Assembly (NCBI RefSeq): GCF_001552135.1
Contig: NZ_BCQP01000032.1
Location: 50,917 to 114,916, forward strand
Direction of reading: 5' to 3'
Origin: Actinomadura chibensis NBRC 106107
GTDB taxonomy: Bacteria > Actinomycetota > Actinomycetes > Streptosporangiales > Streptosporangiaceae
Length of the DNA: 64,000 nt
The notes under the pieces were generated by a model, which ran no database searches, was not told where the DNA came from, and saw only the letters and a program-made list of their open reading frames with translations. How positions within the stretch are numbered: position 1 is the first letter of the stretch; the number at the start of each line of letters is the position of its first letter. The position numbers were made by a program, and so were the translations under genes. Below are positions 17,944 through 25,808 of this stretch, piece by piece.

Positions 17944-18792
17944 ATGATCGACGCGGCCGGAACGGCCGCCGCCAGGGTCCGGGGGGCCGCGGACGGCGCG
18001 GCGCGGCGGCTCAGGCTGGCGGCGGACTTCTACGTCGGCGACCGGAGCCGCTACGGCCGCGCCGAACTCAGCTTCCTGCGCTGGGAGATCGCCCGGGGCG
18101 TGCTCAACCCGCCGACGCACCGCCCGCCGGGAAGCCCCTGGTGGCGCGCCGTCAACGACCGCCTCCTGCGCGACAAGGCCGAGGCCGCGCTGCTCGCGGA
18201 CGGGCATCGGGGCGAGCCGTCCTCCCGGGCCGTCCTGCTCTGGACGGAGTTCGTCCGCCGCCCGTCGCCCGCCGCCTGGTACCGGGCCCACAACGCCAGC
18301 GTCGTCACCGGATACCTGGAGAGCGAACCCCTCGCCCTCCAGGAACTGCCCGCCGAGCGCTTCATGATGAACGTCGCGCTGGTCCGCGTCCTGTACGCGC
18401 ACGCGCTGGTGGCGCGCCCCCGCCTCGCCCTCGGCGTGTTCGCGCCCCTCGGCGCCCCGCTCGGCGACCCGCGCGGCGGCTCGGTCGGCCTCTTCCTCGA
18501 CCTGCGCCGCGCGTTCCCCGAGCGGTACCCGCTCCGCGGCCTCCGCGTCGAGGACCTCGTCGCGGCCGAGGGCCCGCTGCCGCGCGCCCTCGACTACGGC
18601 GTCATCGTCCCGCGCCTGGCCGCCCTGTTCGAGTTCGCGGCCGGCTCCCTCGCCGTCCCCGGAATGGACGCCCTGACCAGCGGCGGCGTCCCCTGCTACG
18701 CCCGCCCGCCGAGCCGCGCCGACTGGCACGGCCGCGCCGCCCTGCGCCTGTCCACCCGCCTGACCGCCTACGCCCTGAAGACCCGCGCCTGA
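17944..18792 (+). CDS. Conserved hypothetical protein
   Basis: 282 residues, not recognised. No signal peptide or clear transmembrane segment. It is rich in Arg/Ala/Leu, with conserved-looking aromatic patches (YGRAELSFLRWEI, PPGSPWWRAVNDRLLRDKAEA, PAAWYRAHNASVV, FMMNVALVRVLYAHAL). The pattern fits a mostly helical cytosolic protein. ATG 17944 follows GGCAGGGGC. It is single and is followed by a short gap before the orphan sigma-region-4 gene. No function is assigned. Confidence 0.7.
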   Translation: MIDAAGTAAARVRGAADGAARRLRLAADFYVGDRSRYGRAELSFLRWEIARGVLNPPTHRPPGSPWWRAVNDRLLRDKAEAALLADGHRGEPSSRAVLLWTEFVRRPSPAAWYRAHNASVVTGYLESEPLALQELPAERFMMNVALVRVLYAHALVARPRLALGVFAPLGAPLGDPRGGSVGLFLDLRRAFPERYPLRGLRVEDLVAAEGPLPRALDYGVIVPRLAALFEFAAGSLAVPGMDALTSGGVPCYARPPSRADWHGRAALRLSTRLTAYALKTRA

Positions 18793-18876
18793 CACCCCCC
18801 GATCCCACCCTCAACTCTTCCTTAAAGCGGGCATAAGGAGGGGGTCGGGGGTGGGGCGGGGTGCGAAGTTCTAGGC

Positions 18877-19152
18877 GTGGCAGTGCGAATGGGTAGGAGT
18901 GCCGGTTCGTCGGCCCCCGGCGCGGCGGGGGAGCGGACGCGAAGCGCGGTGGTCGCCCGGGCCTTCCAGGCGTTGCCGTCCGCGCATCGCGAGATCCTCG
19001 TGGAGACCGTCTTCAGGGACCGCTCGGTCAACGAGGCCGCGGCCTCGCTGGGCCTGCCGGTGGACGTGGTGAAGCTCCGCGTCTACCAGGCGCTCCGGGC
19101 GTTGAGCGCGGCGACGGCCGCCCAGCACGAGGGCCGGCGCCTGGCCCCGTGA
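18877..19152 (+). CDS. Orphan sigma-70 region 4-like DNA-binding protein
   Basis: 91 residues that correspond only to region 4 of an ECF sigma factor: AFQALPSAHREILVETVF, then the helix-turn-helix SVNEAAASLGLPVDVVKLRVYQALRAL. Region 2, needed for core binding and -10 melting, is missing, and no upstream frame supplies it. It is either a degenerate sigma factor or a regulator that uses the -35-recognition helix alone. GTG 18877, with GTG 18883 as an alternative. Convergent with the next gene. Confidence 0.75.
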   Translation: MAVRMGRSAGSSAPGAAGERTRSAVVARAFQALPSAHREILVETVFRDRSVNEAAASLGLPVDVVKLRVYQALRALSAATAAQHEGRRLAP

Positions 19153-19205
19153 CGTGGGCGGCCGTGCGAGGCCGTTCCCGCCTACGCCGCGACTGGCGAG
19201 GCGGG

Positions 19206-20264
19206 TCAGGCCGGGACGATGTAGAGGTGGCTCATCGCCGACCGGTGCGTCGAGGCGGAGCCGCGCGAGTCGGGCAGGCCGACCGCCGTGCCCTGGAGCG
19301 CGCCGGCCTCGCCGCGCAGCCAGTCCACTCGTACGTAGGCGTTGAAGACCGGCGCGCAGCCCGGTGTCGTCAATACCTTGAAATGCGGGGTGTACAGCGG
19401 CACCACGGCGTGGTGGACCCAGTACGGGATCGTCTTGGTGACGCTCGTCGACGAATCCGTGTGGCAGGGCTTGGTGCCCTCCTTGTTCCACTGATTGATG
19501 ACCAGCGTGAATCGGGCGGTCGACGACCCGGATTTGTTGCACGCGACGTTCCGCTGGCATACCTGGTAGTCCACGTCGCCGAAGACGTTCAGTTCGCGGA
19601 ATCCGGCCGGCGCGGTGGTGATCGGCAGGGCGGGCTGCCTCACGGTCCGGTGGGCCTTGGCCGAGTCCACCGGCAGGTCGCCGTAAGGGATCGCGTATTC
19701 GAACGGTTCGCCGTTGGCCGCGTTGGCGACCGAGGTGTCGGCGAAGCGCAGCGAACCGCCCGCGATCCGCACCGAGGACGGCTGCTTGTAGAGCGAGGCG
19801 ACCCGCGCGTACGTCGTGCAGGTGGCCGTCACGGCCACGCCGGGGTGCAGCAGGAACTTGGTGACGATCCAGATGTCCTCCCATTGCGGGTTCTCGCCCG
19901 TGCCCGCGTAGACGTTCTGGCCCATCACGAGATTCTTTCCGCCGCCCGGCCAGGTGCAGCGGACTTCGTTGTCCACCATCGTCCGAACGGTGGCCGCGTT
20001 CGCGCGCAGCGACGAGACCACGTATCCGGTCTGGTTCGCGGCCATTGCCAGCCGCACCGTGCCGAGTGCCACGACGTTGTGGTCGATCCCCGTTTTCGGC
20101 GGCCGCGGGCCGATGATCCGCTGCGGCTTGAAAGCGGCCGACGGCGCGGCGGCGGCCGAGGTGGAGACGGACGTTGACGTGGAGCCGGAAACCAATCCAG
20201 AAACGGTCAAAGCGACCAAACAGGCCACCGTAGAGCAGATCATCACAAGCACAATGCGTTTCAC
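19206..20264 (-). CDS. Secreted protein of unknown function
   Basis: 352 residues. A clear signal peptide (MKRIVLVMICS... to about residue 40) is followed by a Ser/Thr/Ala stretch and a ~300-residue globular region with several Cys (near CTWPGGGKN, ATCTTYARV, YQVCQRNVACNKSG, KPCHTDS, PGCAPVF) that could form disulfides outside the cell. The many beta-prone stretches suggest a beta-rich fold. I do not recognise the family. Divergent or adjacent genes give no functional link. An 8-bp segment upstream shows no evident ribosome-binding site beyond a weak GGGG. Confidence 0.7.
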   Translation of the reverse strand: MKRIVLVMICSTVACLVALTVSGLVSGSTSTSVSTSAAAAPSAAFKPQRIIGPRPPKTGIDHNVVALGTVRLAMAANQTGYVVSSLRANAATVRTMVDNEVRCTWPGGGKNLVMGQNVYAGTGENPQWEDIWIVTKFLLHPGVAVTATCTTYARVASLYKQPSSVRIAGGSLRFADTSVANAANGEPFEYAIPYGDLPVDSAKAHRTVRQPALPITTAPAGFRELNVFGDVDYQVCQRNVACNKSGSSTARFTLVINQWNKEGTKPCHTDSSTSVTKTIPYWVHHAVVPLYTPHFKVLTTPGCAPVFNAYVRVDWLRGEAGALQGTAVGLPDSRGSASTHRSAMSHLYIVPA

Positions 20265-20292
20265 GTGTGCACCCCTCTTTCGGGGGCGAAGC

Positions 20293-21195
20293 CTAGCCGT
20301 TGCGGAGTTCGGCGGCCTCGCCTTGCAGGGCCGTCACCATCGCCTGCGCCCGGGCGGACGGACGCGGCCCGGTCACGGCGACGGTCGCGCGTCCGGTCCA
20401 GCGGCCGTCGGTGACGGTCACCGTCCGCACGCCCCTCGGCAGTGCCGGTGCCGCCTGTTCGGGGACGACCGTGACGCCCAACCCGGCGGCGACCAGGCCG
20501 AGCCGGGTCGACCAGCTCCGCGCGGTGTGGACGATGTGCGGGTCGCTCAGCGTGGGCCAGGCCCCGAACTGCGGCTCGTCCGCCGCGCCGTCGCCCGCGA
20601 TCCAGGACTCCTGGGCCAGGTCCGCCACGGTGACGGCGCGGCCCGCGAACCGGTGCGCGTCCGCGACGGCCACCAGGAGGCCGCCCTCGAGCACGGTCGT
20701 CTGCCGGAGTCCGTCCAGGTCGTAGTCGGGCAGGCCGTGGCCGACCCCGATGACCGCGAGGTCCAGCCGACCGGCCCGGAGCCGCCGCAGCAGGACGGGC
20801 GTCGACGCCTCGTCCAGCACGACATCGAGACCCGGATGGCCCGACGCCACCCGCGCCATCGCGCGCGGCACCAGCGCCATGGCGGCCGACGGGTACGCCC
20901 CGATCGCCAGGCGGCCGGCGAGCCGGTCCCGCAGCCCGGCCAGCTCCAGTTCGGCCGCCGCCAGATCGGCGAGGATCTCGGTCGCGCGCCGGACGAGCAC
21001 CCGCCCCGCCGGGGTGAGCGCCGCGCCGCGCCGCCCGCGGTCGAAGATCGGCGCTCCGGCCGCCGCCTCCATGGCGGCGACCTGGCGCGAGACGGCCGAC
21101 TGGGTGTAGCCGAGTTTCTCGGCCGCCGCGGTGAACGACCCCGTGGCGGCGACCTGCTGGACGACGCGGAGCCCGGTGAGGGTGAACTCGGCCAT
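20293..21195 (-). CDS. LysR family transcriptional regulator
   Basis: 300 residues. The N-terminal winged helix-turn-helix is AEFTLTGLRVVQQVAATGSF followed by TAAAEKLGYTQSAVSRQVAA; the C-terminal ~200 residues are the periplasmic-binding-like effector domain (RLAGRLAIGAYPSAAMALVP onward). Start at ATG 21195 matches the usual LysR opening; the frame is open upstream but unlikely to be used. It is divergent from a SnoaL-like gene, 86 bp apart, with a palindrome between them. LysR proteins usually control the divergent gene, so the SnoaL-like protein is its probable target. Confidence 0.9.
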   Translation of the reverse strand: MAEFTLTGLRVVQQVAATGSFTAAAEKLGYTQSAVSRQVAAMEAAAGAPIFDRGRRGAALTPAGRVLVRRATEILADLAAAELELAGLRDRLAGRLAIGAYPSAAMALVPRAMARVASGHPGLDVVLDEASTPVLLRRLRAGRLDLAVIGVGHGLPDYDLDGLRQTTVLEGGLLVAVADAHRFAGRAVTVADLAQESWIAGDGAADEPQFGAWPTLSDPHIVHTARSWSTRLGLVAAGLGVTVVPEQAAPALPRGVRTVTVTDGRWTGRATVAVTGPRPSARAQAMVTALQGEAAELRNG

Positions 21196-21229
21196 GCCCG
21201 GAACCTTGCATGCGTTCTGCTCATGGAAT

Positions 21230-21245
21230 CGATGCCGAAGCATCG
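21230..21245. promoter_or_regulatory. Palindrome between lysR and the SnoaL-like gene
   Basis: CGATGC-CGAA-GCATCG is a 6-bp perfect inverted repeat centred between the divergent starts, the usual position of a LysR recognition site (T-N11-A type box). Assignment rests on position and symmetry only. Confidence 0.5.
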
Positions 21246-21281
21246 TTGGACCGCATGGCTGACGCCGGGCAGGCTGGAGCC

Positions 21282-21728
21282 ATGACACAGCGATTCACTC
21301 GGGACGAACTCGTGGCGCGCCTGGTCCGCGCCGGTGAGCTCGAGGTGTCGGGCGAGGACCCCGCCGCCGCCGCGACGTACTTCGACACCGACGAGTTCCG
21401 CTTCCACGGCCCGGACGGCGTCGAGTCCGGCTTCGACGGCCTCGACGACTACTTCGCCGCGGTGCGCGCGGCGTTCGACGACCGGACGATCCGGCGCGGC
21501 ATCGTGGTGGCCGAAGGCGACCACCTCGCCTGCCAGACCTGGATCGAGGGCACGTTCGTCCGCGAGTTCACCCACTCGCCCACGGGCCCGCTGCCGCCCA
21601 ACGGGCGACGGGTCGTGTTCGACCTCATCAACATCTTCCGCTTCGACGACCAGGGCCGCCTCGTCGAGGAGTGGGTGCGCGCCGACGACCGCGCCCTCCT
21701 GCGCCAGTTGGGCGCCGAGGGAATCTAG
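21282..21728 (+). CDS. SnoaL-like / NTF2-fold protein
   Basis: 148 residues of the cone-shaped NTF2/SnoaL fold: an N-terminal helical region with a ligand pocket, YFDTDEFRFHGPDG, FDGLDDYFAAVRAAFDDRTI, and the C-terminal strand pair VVFDLINIFRFDDQGRLVEEW. Such proteins are small-molecule cyclases, isomerases or hydratases, or act on polyketides; the substrate is unknown. ATG 21282 is preceded by GGAG; an in-frame earlier GTG at 21210 is less likely. Divergent from the LysR gene, which probably regulates it. Confidence 0.8.
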   Translation: MTQRFTRDELVARLVRAGELEVSGEDPAAAATYFDTDEFRFHGPDGVESGFDGLDDYFAAVRAAFDDRTIRRGIVVAEGDHLACQTWIEGTFVREFTHSPTGPLPPNGRRVVFDLINIFRFDDQGRLVEEWVRADDRALLRQLGAEGI

Positions 21729-22138
21729 CCGCACGGCCGGATCGGAGCAGGTCACCGTGGCGGCGCGGGCCGTCCCGCCCGGACCAGCGCCGAGGGCGAG
21801 CGGCCCCCGGCGGGCGCGCAAAGCACGAGTTAGTTGAAAAATTGTTCATTGCGCCTGCCCCTTTGGTCCCACCGCACTCCATGTGAATCTGCTATCGAAC
21901 ACGGCGCGTGATCGGTGATCACGTGGGACGTGGCGACAAGCGCTCGCGGCGGCGCATTGTGTGAGTATGCGAAGGAAGGGCGGGGGTGCCGCGTAGCCGG
22001 CGGCATTACCCCTCGACCGGTCATCTCGGCGGAAAGGGAAATGGCGCGGCAAACCGTTCGAGCCGCGCGGCTGCGGCACTCGTCTCTCGGCTAGATTGTC
22101 CATGCTTGCCGCTGGCGACCGGGTTGGTGAGGTGGACC
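21729..22138. other. 410-bp intergenic region
   Basis: No gene is evident. Around 21830-21860 there is an A/T-rich stretch suitable for a promoter. CGTGATC-GGT-GATCACG at 21907-21923 is a perfect 7-bp inverted repeat. It may control the HTH-NBR1 gene downstream; otherwise I see nothing. Confidence 0.45.
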
Positions 22139-23092
22139 ATGGGTGACTCTGGTGTGCTGTCCTCCGCCGGAGGTCAGGAAGGGCGTGACCGGTTCGCGGA
22201 GCGGCTCCGCCGGTTACGAGCGGAGGCCGGAAACCCCTCGTTCCGGGTCATGGCGAGCAAGTCGCGGTCGGTCAGCCACGCGACCCTGCACGAGGCGGCC
22301 CGGGGCACGAGGTTCCCGAGCTGGACGACGACGCAGGCGTTCGTCGAGGCGTGCGGCGGCGACGTCGAGGAGTGGCGCGAGTACTGGTGCGCCGTGCTCG
22401 ACTCGGACGGCGCCGCCGAACGCTCCGACCCTGCCGAGCAGCGCGAATCCGCCCCGGCCGCCTCACCCGCACCGCTCGCCCTGGTCCCCGCGGGGGACGT
22501 GGACGAGGTCTCCGCGGTCGAAGCGGACGAGCGGGCGGCCGTCACCACGCTGGTACCCGCGTCCCCTCCCGGGCGGAGGCGGCGGCGCCGCGTCCTCGCG
22601 ATCGTCCTGGGCGGCGCGGCGGTGGGCGGCGCGGTGGCGGGCGCGTCCCTGATCCGTGATTCCGGCGGACGGCCGGGACGCCCCCAGGAGGCCGCCGTCA
22701 AGTCCGGGCAGCCGGCGGTCGCGAGCGCCCCGGTGATCGCCGGCGACAGGAGCGTGTTCATCGGCGACGTGACCATTCCCGATGGCACGGTGGTGAAGAC
22801 CGGGCAGCAATTCATCAAGACCTGGGAACTCGCCAACGCGGGCACGGTGCCGTGGCACGGGCGATTCCTGGCGCGCGCGACGCTGCCCGCGGACAACGGC
22901 ACGTGCTCCACTCCGGGAAAGGTCCCGATTCGCGATACGAAACCGGGCGCGCATGTCCGGGTCAGCGTTCACGTCACCGCTCCGGCCTCTCCCGGATCGT
23001 GCTGGGTCGGCTGGAAGATGGTCGACGGAGAGGGACGGCAGCTCCTTCCCGGCGCGCGTCCCGTGTACTTCGTGGTGAACGTCGCCAGGTAG
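22139..23092 (+). CDS. Helix-turn-helix protein with TM segment and NBR1-Ig-like domain
   Basis: 317 residues in three parts. Residues ~15-90 are an XRE-like helix-turn-helix typical of actinobacteria (RFAERLRRLRAEAGNPSFRV, then SHATLHEAARGTRFPSW). A poly-Arg stretch and a hydrophobic helix (about 140-160, RRVLAIVLGGAAVGGAVAGA) cross the membrane. The outside part (~190-317) is an NBR1-Ig-like sandwich beginning VFIGDVTIPDGTVVKTGQQ with the family-typical TWELANAGTVPW and GSCWVGWKMVD. It could sense extracellular ligands and act through DNA, or simply be membrane-anchored. Start ATG 22139 follows a GAGGTGG ribosome-binding site. Confidence 0.8.
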   Translation: MGDSGVLSSAGGQEGRDRFAERLRRLRAEAGNPSFRVMASKSRSVSHATLHEAARGTRFPSWTTTQAFVEACGGDVEEWREYWCAVLDSDGAAERSDPAEQRESAPAASPAPLALVPAGDVDEVSAVEADERAAVTTLVPASPPGRRRRRRVLAIVLGGAAVGGAVAGASLIRDSGGRPGRPQEAAVKSGQPAVASAPVIAGDRSVFIGDVTIPDGTVVKTGQQFIKTWELANAGTVPWHGRFLARATLPADNGTCSTPGKVPIRDTKPGAHVRVSVHVTAPASPGSCWVGWKMVDGEGRQLLPGARPVYFVVNVAR

Positions 23093-23239
23093 TCCCCAGG
23101 TAGCCGCCAGGTAGCCGCGCCCGCCGTGTAAGAGCATGTCAGAACCTGTCACGGGGGGTACCTGACACGTCGCCGCCCTCGGCAGGGTGGTCACTGCCCG
23201 CACCGCTGCGGGCGGCGACACAAGGGGGCTTCGACGAAG

Positions 23240-23650
23240 ATGAGATTCGCCAAGGGGACACTGGCCGCGCTTCTCGCGGTACCGGCGATCGCGGCGGTTC
23301 CGACCGCCGCGTACGCCGAGTCCGCACCCGGCTGCGGCAGCACCGTGCAGATCGGCTCGACCGCCCACATCAATTCCGGCGGGCAGACGTTCGCGTCGGT
23401 GAAGCAGTTCAAGGGATGCGGAAAGAATTGGGCCTATCTCTACGTCTGGGCCGGCTACCGCAATTCGCACCGCACCTGGGACGCCTGCGTGGCGGTCGGC
23501 GACAATTCCGACCGGAGCCTTGAGGGCACCCAGTGCCGGACTCGGACGACGGAGATCTGGTCGCTCGGGACCAACACGCTGGCGCACTGCACGCAGGCGA
23601 TCGGCTGGATCCCGGACGGGCCAAGCGCCAAGACCAGCGAACGCTGCTGA
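23240..23650 (+). CDS. Small secreted cysteine-rich protein
   Basis: 136 residues with a signal peptide of about 26 residues (RFAKGTLAALLAVPAIAAVP, then AYA). The mature ~110 residues hold six cysteines (GCGST, FKGCGKN, DACVAV, TQCRTR, HCTQAI, SERC), which suggests three disulfides. Aromatic residues are dense (WAYLYVWAGYRNSHRTW). I do not recognise the family. It opens a run of secreted genes that continues with wall enzymes, each with its own ribosome-binding site. AAGGGGG lies upstream of the ATG. Confidence 0.75.
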   Translation: MRFAKGTLAALLAVPAIAAVPTAAYAESAPGCGSTVQIGSTAHINSGGQTFASVKQFKGCGKNWAYLYVWAGYRNSHRTWDACVAVGDNSDRSLEGTQCRTRTTEIWSLGTNTLAHCTQAIGWIPDGPSAKTSERC

Positions 23651-23980
23651 CAGGCGCCGTCCGCGACCACCGGGCCCGCGCGTGACCGGCCCGGCCCCTC
23701 GACGGCCGCACGGTCGACGGTCTGGACGACCGCGTCCGAGCTGACCGAACCGGTCCCGCGAAGGGACCGCCTTCACGCGGCGACGCGCGCGGGACGCCGG
23801 TCCGTCCCGCCGCGTCGGCCCGCTCACCGGAACCCGCCCGCCAGGGGCGCACCCATGCCCTGACGGGGGTCCGGTGCGCGGGCCGACGGCGCCCGCCTCC
23901 CCATTTCCGCCACGTGAGCGATCCGTGACGGCCTGTTCCGCCGTGGCTTCGCGCCCCGGCGCCCGAAACCAGGAGAACCG
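23651..23980. other. 330-bp intergenic region
   Basis: Very GC-rich. No gene is supported on either strand; open frames here are shadows. It probably carries the promoter of the M15-like gene near its right end. I see nothing else. Confidence 0.4.
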
Positions 23981-24832
23981 ATGAAACTGCTTCCCTACGC
24001 CGCCGCCGTCACGGCGACGGCGGCGCTGCTCGCCTCCCTGCCCGGAGTGTCCGGGACGCCGGCGGCGCGGGCGGCCGGCGTCCAGGCGCTGCCGAGCGTG
24101 AACATGGAGGCCCTCGTCAAGGCCGCCCAGATCGACCCGCGGCGGCCGGACGACACGCTGACCCCGGGCGCCAAGGCCAGCGTGCTCCTCGTCGAGCAGG
24201 CGCTGCGGGACCGGAAGCTGCTCGACAAGAAGTGGGTGGACGGCTACTTCGGCACCACGACGGTCGCCGCCTACGCGAAGTACCAGAAGTCGCTCGGATA
24301 CACCGGCCTGGACGCCAACGGGATGCCGGGCAAGACCTCGCTCGCCAAGCTCGGCACCAGCCGGTTCACGGTCGCCCACGTCATCACGCCCGGGACGAAG
24401 GTGACGGTCGGCGGCGGCTTCGTCGTCAACACCCGCACGCGGAGCATGCTCGCCGAGGCGGAGAAGCTGCTCGGCCGCACCCTCGTCCTGGACCAGGGCT
24501 CGTACAACCCCGGCGGCGACCCCACGTCCGCGGGCACCCACGACGGCGGGGGCGTCGTCGACGTCTCGGTGAAGGGGATGAGCGCCGCCACCCGCGTGTC
24601 GGTGGCCCGCGCGCTGCGCCGCGTCGGCTTCGCCGCCTGGGTGCGCAGCCCCCAGCAGGGCGACTGGCCCTGGCACATCCACGCCGCCGCGATCAGCGAC
24701 ACCGATCTCTCCGGCCAGGCGCAGAACCAGATCGGCGACTACTACCTCGGCCGGAACGGGCTCGCCAACCGCGGCCCGGACGACGGCCCGAAGGTCGCGA
24801 TCCGCACCTGGGAGGAGTACCAGCGCGGCTGA
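23981..24832 (+). CDS. Secreted peptidoglycan-binding M15-like peptidase
   Basis: 283 residues. A signal peptide (~1-32, ending ARA) is followed by a PG-binding-1 domain (~45-130: AKASVLLVEQALRDRKLL and VDGYFGTTTVAAYAKYQKSL). The C-terminal ~140 residues fit a zinc carboxypeptidase of the M15/hedgehog fold: SAGTHDGGGVVDVS provides His and Asp, and PWHIHAA the second His pair. The predicted reaction is trimming of peptidoglycan peptide stems (D,D- or L,D-cleavage). AGGAGA precedes the ATG. It is the first of three wall enzymes in the same direction. Confidence 0.85.
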   Translation: MKLLPYAAAVTATAALLASLPGVSGTPAARAAGVQALPSVNMEALVKAAQIDPRRPDDTLTPGAKASVLLVEQALRDRKLLDKKWVDGYFGTTTVAAYAKYQKSLGYTGLDANGMPGKTSLAKLGTSRFTVAHVITPGTKVTVGGGFVVNTRTRSMLAEAEKLLGRTLVLDQGSYNPGGDPTSAGTHDGGGVVDVSVKGMSAATRVSVARALRRVGFAAWVRSPQQGDWPWHIHAAAISDTDLSGQAQNQIGDYYLGRNGLANRGPDDGPKVAIRTWEEYQRG

Positions 24833-24884
24833 CCGGCCGCCGCTCCAGACCCCGCTGAGGAAAGTCAGAGAAAAGGAGAACGGA

Positions 24885-25772
24885 ATGGCAACGCTCGACA
24901 AGGTCCTCGCCGTGGCGGCCGCCGCGGTGGCGATCGGCGGGACGACGCTCGCCACGGCCTCGACCGCCTCGGCGGCGACCCGGAACGGAACCTGCGAAAG
25001 CGGCGAGTTCTGCTACTACTTCAACAGCGACAACCAGGGCTCGGTCTCGGACTTCACCGGTTCGGTCGCCGACTACGGCACGACGCAGCCCTCCTGCTAC
25101 GACTTCAAGGGCCCCGGCAACGGCAAGGGCAAGTGCGTCAAGAATGCCGCCGCCTCGGTCTGGAACCGCAGCAGCAAAACCGTCCGGGTGTACTACAACA
25201 GCAACTACGGCGGCACGTACCAGGACTTCAAGGCGGGCGCGAAGGGCAACCTGAACTCCAGCCTTAAGAACCAGAACGCCTCGCACCAGTTCTCGCCCGC
25301 GTCGCGGACGAACCTGTCGTACGGGCTGTACCAGGCCAGCGGCGGCCGCATCACCTGCGGCTTCGACGGCTACACCAGCACCCCCGGCCGGCACGAGGGC
25401 ATCGACATCGCCCGCGGCATCGGCTCGGACGTCCGCGCCCTGGTCAGCGGCAAGATCATCTACATCGCGCGCGGGGCCACCGGCAGCTCGGGCCTCTCCA
25501 CCATCTCCGTCTACAACGCCTCGGCGAACAAGACGGTGATCTACCTGCACACCGCTCCGCGGTCGTCGCTGGCCGTCGGCCAGACGATCAGCCGCGGCCA
25601 GATCATCGCGGACGAGTCGTGGCACGGGGTGTCCTCCAGCTCCGGCGCGCACACCCACGTCGAGATGCGCCTCGGGCGCCAGACCCACGCGGCCAAGAGC
25701 GTCAACGACCCGCACCTCGACAACCCGAACCCGACCTCCTTCTGGCAGTCGCAGGGCTACAACGTCCGATAA
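24885..25772 (+). CDS. I36-domain protein fused to an M23 (LytM-type) peptidase
   Basis: 295 residues. A signal peptide (~1-30, ending ASA) leads into a peptidase-inhibitor I36 module (~33-135) with cysteines in GTCESGEFCYY and QPSCYDFKG and KGKCVKN. The C-terminal domain is an M23 endopeptidase: RHEGIDIARG gives the first zinc His and Asp, and HTHVEMRLG the later His residues. The M23 part should cut peptidoglycan cross-bridges; the I36 module resembles Streptomyces metalloprotease inhibitors but may serve as a wall or substrate anchor. AAGGAG precedes the ATG. The I36 DNA is nearly identical to that in the next gene. Confidence 0.85.
   Translation: MATLDKVLAVAAAAVAIGGTTLATASTASAATRNGTCESGEFCYYFNSDNQGSVSDFTGSVADYGTTQPSCYDFKGPGNGKGKCVKNAAASVWNRSSKTVRVYYNSNYGGTYQDFKAGAKGNLNSSLKNQNASHQFSPASRTNLSYGLYQASGGRITCGFDGYTSTPGRHEGIDIARGIGSDVRALVSGKIIYIARGATGSSGLSTISVYNASANKTVIYLHTAPRSSLAVGQTISRGQIIADESWHGVSSSSGAHTHVEMRLGRQTHAAKSVNDPHLDNPNPTSFWQSQGYNVR
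24964..25286 (+). repeat. I36-module direct repeat, copy 1
   Basis: About 323 bp that recur 939 bp downstream (25903-26225). By eye about 11 differences separate the two copies, most of them synonymous. The flanks (signal peptide region and C-terminal domains) are unrelated. Confidence 0.85.
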
Positions 25773-25808
25773 CGCGGTCCGTACCGCGACGGGGAGAAAA
25801 GGACGACC

